64,000 nucleotides of DNA from Procambarus clarkii. Its lineage: Eukaryota > Arthropoda > Malacostraca > Decapoda > Cambaridae. The position numbers and the translations under genes are program-made. The notes under the pieces were generated by a model. The model was not told the origin of the DNA, ran no database searches, and saw only the letters and a program-made list of their open reading frames with translations. Shown in pieces: positions 60,603 through 64,000 of the stretch; position 1 is the first letter of the stretch; every line of letters starts with the position of its first letter. The DNA is taken from contig NC_091188.1 in the NCBI RefSeq assembly GCF_040958095.1, forward strand, positions 9,062,736 to 9,126,735, in the 5' to 3' direction.

Positions 60603-60692
60603 CACAATATGTACACCGGTTGATTGCGAGTTGAGAGGCGGAATATATAAAAAAACCGAAGCTAAATCCCCGCAAGCACAATTAGATGAGTG
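60603..60692 (+). mobile_element. LINE-A 3' terminal fragment
   Basis: GTACACCGGTTGATTGCGAG, TTGAGAGGCGGAA, CCCCGCAAGCACAATTAGAT. Confidence 0.68.
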
Positions 60693-60754
60693 CCCCCTCT
60701 GATTCCTAGACTCTTAATGCCTCTCGGTTCCTCTCTGCCTTTTAGTTTATTTCT

Positions 60755-60935
60755 GTATGCAGACGACGAGTCACAATAACGTGGCTGAAAATATGATGAC
60801 CAAACCACACATCACAAAATGAAGAAACGACAACGTTTCGGTCCGTCCTGGACACACACACTTCAGAATGGTCCAGAACGGACCGAAACGTTGTCGTTTC
60901 TTCATTTTGTGATGTGTTGTTTGGTCATCAATTTC
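60755..60935. mobile_element. FB foldback element, copy 1
   Basis: A lead-in GACGAGTCACAATAACGTGG is followed by arms of about 57 bp at 60799-60855 and 60871-60930. The arms contain ACGACAACGTTTCGGTCCGT and its reverse complement. The lead-in, arms and order recur at 63590-63805. Confidence 0.85.
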
Positions 60936-61065
60936 TGTATCTCTCCCTATCTCGGCCCTCCTACCAGCCCCACTCCACGTTTCGACCCGTCTTTCTCACA
61001 ACAACCTCATTACTTCACCTCTCAACCACTATACTCGTCTTTTATTTATAGTATGTACTTTGCCT

Positions 61066-61162
61066 GTAGTTGGCCCCAGACCAGGCTTGTCTTCTCGCGA
61101 CTTGATCTAAAAGGCTGTCATTTGAAGTGGCCCGTAGAATACACTCATTACAACCCGATTGA
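61066..61162 (-). mobile_element. LINE-B end-of-ORF fragment
   Basis: The minus strand shows CAACCGGGC-like ACAACCCGATTG mirror, GGCCACTTCAAATGACAGCC and CAAGTCGCGAGAAGACAAGC, a degraded LINE-B C-terminus. It is cut by the 68-bp duplication at 61163. Confidence 0.5.
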
Positions 61163-61230
61163 TCGTTGGAAAACAAAAGTGCGGGGTAATATTAACGATG
61201 ATATTGCTCGCACACGCACGTCTGTAAATA
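61163..61230. repeat. 68-bp perfect duplication, copy 2
   Basis: See 60454-60521. The left junction lies inside a LINE-B fragment. Confidence 0.95.
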
Positions 61231-61234
61231 TGCA

Positions 61235-62505
61235 TTATGCATTAACTTGTCCAGTCGTCTGTAAATCCCTCACGCAATCTGTCCGTAGCCTACGACCACT
61301 CCTTCACACAATACTGCATCGGTGTCCCACTTGCAACCCGCATCATTAGTAACAAATAACCACCAGTGTTCTGAGGATTCAGATAATAGTGACTGAGATG
61401 GGCCTCAAGATTTGTTATTAGATTCCAGCTATGACCAGTCTCATTCTATTTTCATACTTTTTTTTGTTTCTTTACGATCAAGAAGTATTTCTGGCATCCC
61501 TTTGGCTCATCCGTGTGTCTAGGTTCTACCATACCCTCATGCTAGTGTGTATGTGTGAGAGAGTTGGTGGAAGGGAAGGGTATTGCTGAAATTACATTAT
61601 GGTGTCTTGAATAATAAGAGGGCTGGTGCATTAACCTCCTGGAGCTTGTTATTCATTACGGCTAGTAGCCACGACTGGTGGAGAGAGAAGACCAGGGTGG
61701 CCATGGCGGAGTTGGGCTGCAGCCTTGACTGCGGCCTAGTAGGAATTATGGGCGGCAGCCTTGAAGGGAGAGGGAGTGTGAACACAACAACGCCTTGGTA
61801 CTTGGTAGTGGTGGGAACGGACTAGGACAGCGGCCTGATGTGAGAGAGAGAGAGAGGGGGGGGGGGAGGTTGTTGTCAATAGCAACGGCCTGGTATGGTT
61901 GTGGGAACGGGACTGGTAGGAGGGGTGGGAACATAACAGGGATGGTAGGGTAAACTGGTTTAGAGTGGAGAGACACCATAGCAACCTTCAGGAAAGGAAT
62001 TGGAGACGGGGCAATAACAGCGACCAGGGCTTGAGCCAGGGATACGATTTAGAGTGTGGGCGAGCTCTTGACGTTGGTCAGGTGGGAGTGGGGAGGGGCT
62101 AGGTTAGGCTATGTCGGCTGCCAGGAGGGGTAAGAGGCCATGACCATTTTTCCCATTTGGTTCCTTGTGTCCGGCCTTCTGTTCCCAGCACCCAGCTTCA
62201 TTAGCATGCGCTCGCATAAGTTAAACTCTACTTTCTTACAGTCTCCACCATCTATATCCTCATTTATATTTGTTGCATTATGAGCACGTGAGCACATCTC
62301 CGGAAGATATTTCACACAGGACCAGAATTTGCTCAAGTGCCGATCCATGTGGAATCCCGCTGGCAACGTCTCACAGCAGAAGTCTTCCCTCTCACGGTGA
62401 CTCGTCTTCTGTTTTAATAATAATGAAATGTACAGGAAAAGGTTACTCCAGAGGGCCCCTCGGCGCGGGGATAGAAATATATTAAGTGAAAGGAACTTTG
62501 TTGCC
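61235..62505. other. No gene recognised
   Basis: Contains GAGAGAGAGAG/G10 at 61841-61869. The 85-codon minus frame at 62109-62366 (with CKKVEFNLCERMLMKLGAG) is coding-like in composition but is unrecognised. Confidence 0.3.
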
Positions 62506-62510
62506 TGTTT

Positions 62511-63108
62511 TTTCGTTTGTGAACTTTTCTTGTGAAAGGAGAAATTATGATAAAATTACACTGTATTAGTAATACCTTGCAAAACAACAAGAGGTAAGTC
62601 CCTACATAACTACTAGGGAGTATTCAACAAATTTGTTCAAAGTCAATGTTGTTCAAAAATATCTTGTTCACCTTTCTCGTCTGATCTCCCTTTGATGTAT
62701 CAGCAGTGTGGGTTTCAGTTCTCATTTCACATTATATTTTTGTTAATGTGTTATGCATGTCATACCAATCCTGTGAATGGCAGTGGAAAAGGTTATAGAC
62801 ACATAATGGACTTAGGAATTAAACCCTCCAAAATTCAAGTTACAGTCCGGTAAGCTAGTTAGTGTCTATCAATGGCTTTGATTAGTTTAGCTTGATTAAC
62901 ACGGTTATAATTATATAATGGGTTTAAGAACATCTTTCTGCTGTCTTGTTTTTTGTTCTTGTAGTTCTTCCATGCAGTCATGCTTAGCTTTGCTTCCTAA
63001 CATCCCTGGTTAAATAATGGGTAATACTACGCCTATTATTTACCTCTTTGAACAATTTGTTACTAATAGTGTAATTTTATCATAATTTCTCCTTTCATGA
63101 AGAAGACC
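62511..63108. mobile_element. 600-bp element with about 85-bp inverted ends
   Basis: GAAAGGAGAAATTATGATAA at 62535 returns as TTATCATAATTTCTCCTTTC near 63095. Similarity runs inward past ATTAGTAA to GAGGTAA/TTACCTC. A SINE-6-related segment lies inside. Probably a non-autonomous DNA transposon or foldback. No open frame for a transposase. Confidence 0.72.
62750..62835 (-). mobile_element. SINE-6 outer segment, degraded
   Basis: As given, CCAATCCTGTGAATGGCAGT and GGAAAAGGTTATAGACACAT correspond to 45465-45545 of the longest SINE-6 copy. It lies inside the 600-bp element. Confidence 0.5.
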
Positions 63109-63197
63109 CGGTAAAGACGGGGGTCTTGACGGAGGACTGGTGAAGTTGACTGGGGCCAGGTATGGTCGGGGCCACGGAGATTGGTGGGTGGATAAGT

Positions 63198-63287
63198 AGG
63201 GAGGGGTGACGGGGCGTCGTATAGGGAGGGGTGGCGACGAGGCGTCGTATAGGGAGGGGTGGCGACGAGGCGTCGTATAGGGAGGGG
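63198..63287. repeat. 28-bp tandem repeat, about 3 units
   Basis: GGCGACGAGGCGTCGTATAG plus GGAGGGGT. GACGAGGCGTCGT is nearly self-complementary. Confidence 0.93.
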
Positions 63288-63289
63288 AG

Positions 63290-63588
63290 TACAGGTTACA
63301 TCATAGTGAGTGAGAGTGATGCCCTACACATTACCTGAACCACACTAGGCCGGCTCGCCTATCCATCCGTCTTCACAGTTAATTCACCTCGGTTTGAAAG
63401 CAGCGTTGAAACTGGAGTGCTTTTTAGTATTTATGCCACTCAGTTTTGATACATATTCTGACCTTATTGAATCATCAGCCTCGGTAGGTCTAGATACATA
63501 TGCTTTGTTTCTTCGTGAGAACGGCGGATCGTCCAACAGCTTTTTCTTACACAATATATGCCTACTGATGTTTACTCAGCATAGCCTA
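63290..63588. other. No gene recognised
   Basis: Short unassigned stretch. The 78-codon plus frame at 63394-63630 ends in the FB lead-in and has no motif. Confidence 0.3.
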
Positions 63589-63589
63589 A

Positions 63590-63805
63590 TGCAGGCGATG
63601 AGTCACAATAACGTGGCTGAAGTATGTTGACCAATCCACACACTAGAAAATGAAGGGATGACGACGTTTCGGTCCGTCCTGGACCATTCTCAAGTCGATT
63701 GTCTCGACTTGAGACATTCTCACAATCGACTTAAGAATGGTCCAGGACGGACCGAAACGTCGTCGTCCCTTCATTTTTTAGTGTGTGGATTGGTCAACAA
63801 TCAGC
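63590..63805. mobile_element. FB foldback element, copy 2
   Basis: Lead-in GATGAGTCACAATAACGTGG, then arms at about 63628-63690 and 63735-63802. Arm core GACGACGTTTCGGTCCGTCC with its reverse complement GGACGGACCGAAACGTCGTC. The loop itself holds a smaller inverted repeat (GTCGATTGTCTCGACTTGAG). Confidence 0.88.
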
Positions 63806-63953
63806 ATAGCTTATTATCATTTAAATAAACATAACAATAATGCTAAATTACCTTCAGAATTGCTGTTGCCGTGGACGGGTTAACGTTGTTTATCTGGAGT
63901 TGTCTTTTGAATGGTTCACGTGTAGTGAGATGGTGATGAAATGGCCCCTGGGT

Positions 63954-63965
63954 GGGGGGGGGGGG
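63954..63965. repeat. G12 homopolymer
   Basis: Uninterrupted G run close to the window end. Confidence 0.9.
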
Positions 63966-64000
63966 CGGTGTTATTCATGACCCGTACCTTGCTCTGTCGT

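Overview
The window reads as intergenic and intronic DNA from an arthropod with a large, repeat-rich genome, most likely a decapod crustacean. The reasons are one exon of a conserved eukaryotic nuclease gene, pervasive non-LTR retrotransposon and Penelope-like remnants, several tRNA-headed SINE families, short runs of the arthropod telomere unit TTAGG, and a very high load of microsatellites and minisatellites. Nothing suggests bacterial, organellar or viral DNA. The species call is inference. Family labels such as LINE-A, SINE-1 or element F are names used only in this annotation. || Host genes are scarce. The last coding exon of SLX1 lies at 1345-1570 (+). A possible first coding exon of an unrecognised nuclear-type protein, with a GC-rich upstream region, lies at 48582-48654 (+). 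Most other long open frames are either transposon remnants or minisatellites that are open because of their period. || Layout. 1-2.3 kb: a 700-bp imperfect palindrome, then the SLX1 exon and probable 3' UTR. 2.3-10.3 kb: stacked LINE 3' ends, a Penelope-like fragment, and an RT fragment ending in poly(A). 10.3-26 kb: unique DNA broken by minisatellites (periods 36, 45, 23, 32, 41, 27 and 35 bp), SINEs, foldbacks and a 190-bp MITE. 26-34 kb: LINE-B and LINE-A copies, SINE-1, and 51-, 20- and 16-bp minisatellites, the last two lying between two copies of a 180-bp direct duplication. 34-38 kb: 14-, 29- and 26-bp minisatellites and three adjacent perfect hairpins. 38-45 kb: palindromic element F, hairpin-rich SINE-5 and SINE-6, C-rich and 34-bp arrays, and inverted LINE-E pieces. 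46-47.3 kb: the best-preserved retrotransposon, a 5'-truncated CR1-like RT with an octamer-repeat tail. 48-49 kb: the candidate promoter and exon. 50-64 kb: more LINE and SINE tails, a TA-flanked MITE with long inverted repeats, further copies of element F, MITE-1, SINE-5, SINE-6 and a foldback family, a perfect 68-bp duplication, and a 600-bp inverted-repeat element. || How the parts relate: SINE-1 carries two alternative tails matching two different LINE families, and SINE-2 shares its tail with a longer element. This is what is expected if the SINEs borrow LINE machinery. The transposons, their nested order and their simple-repeat tails explain most of the window.
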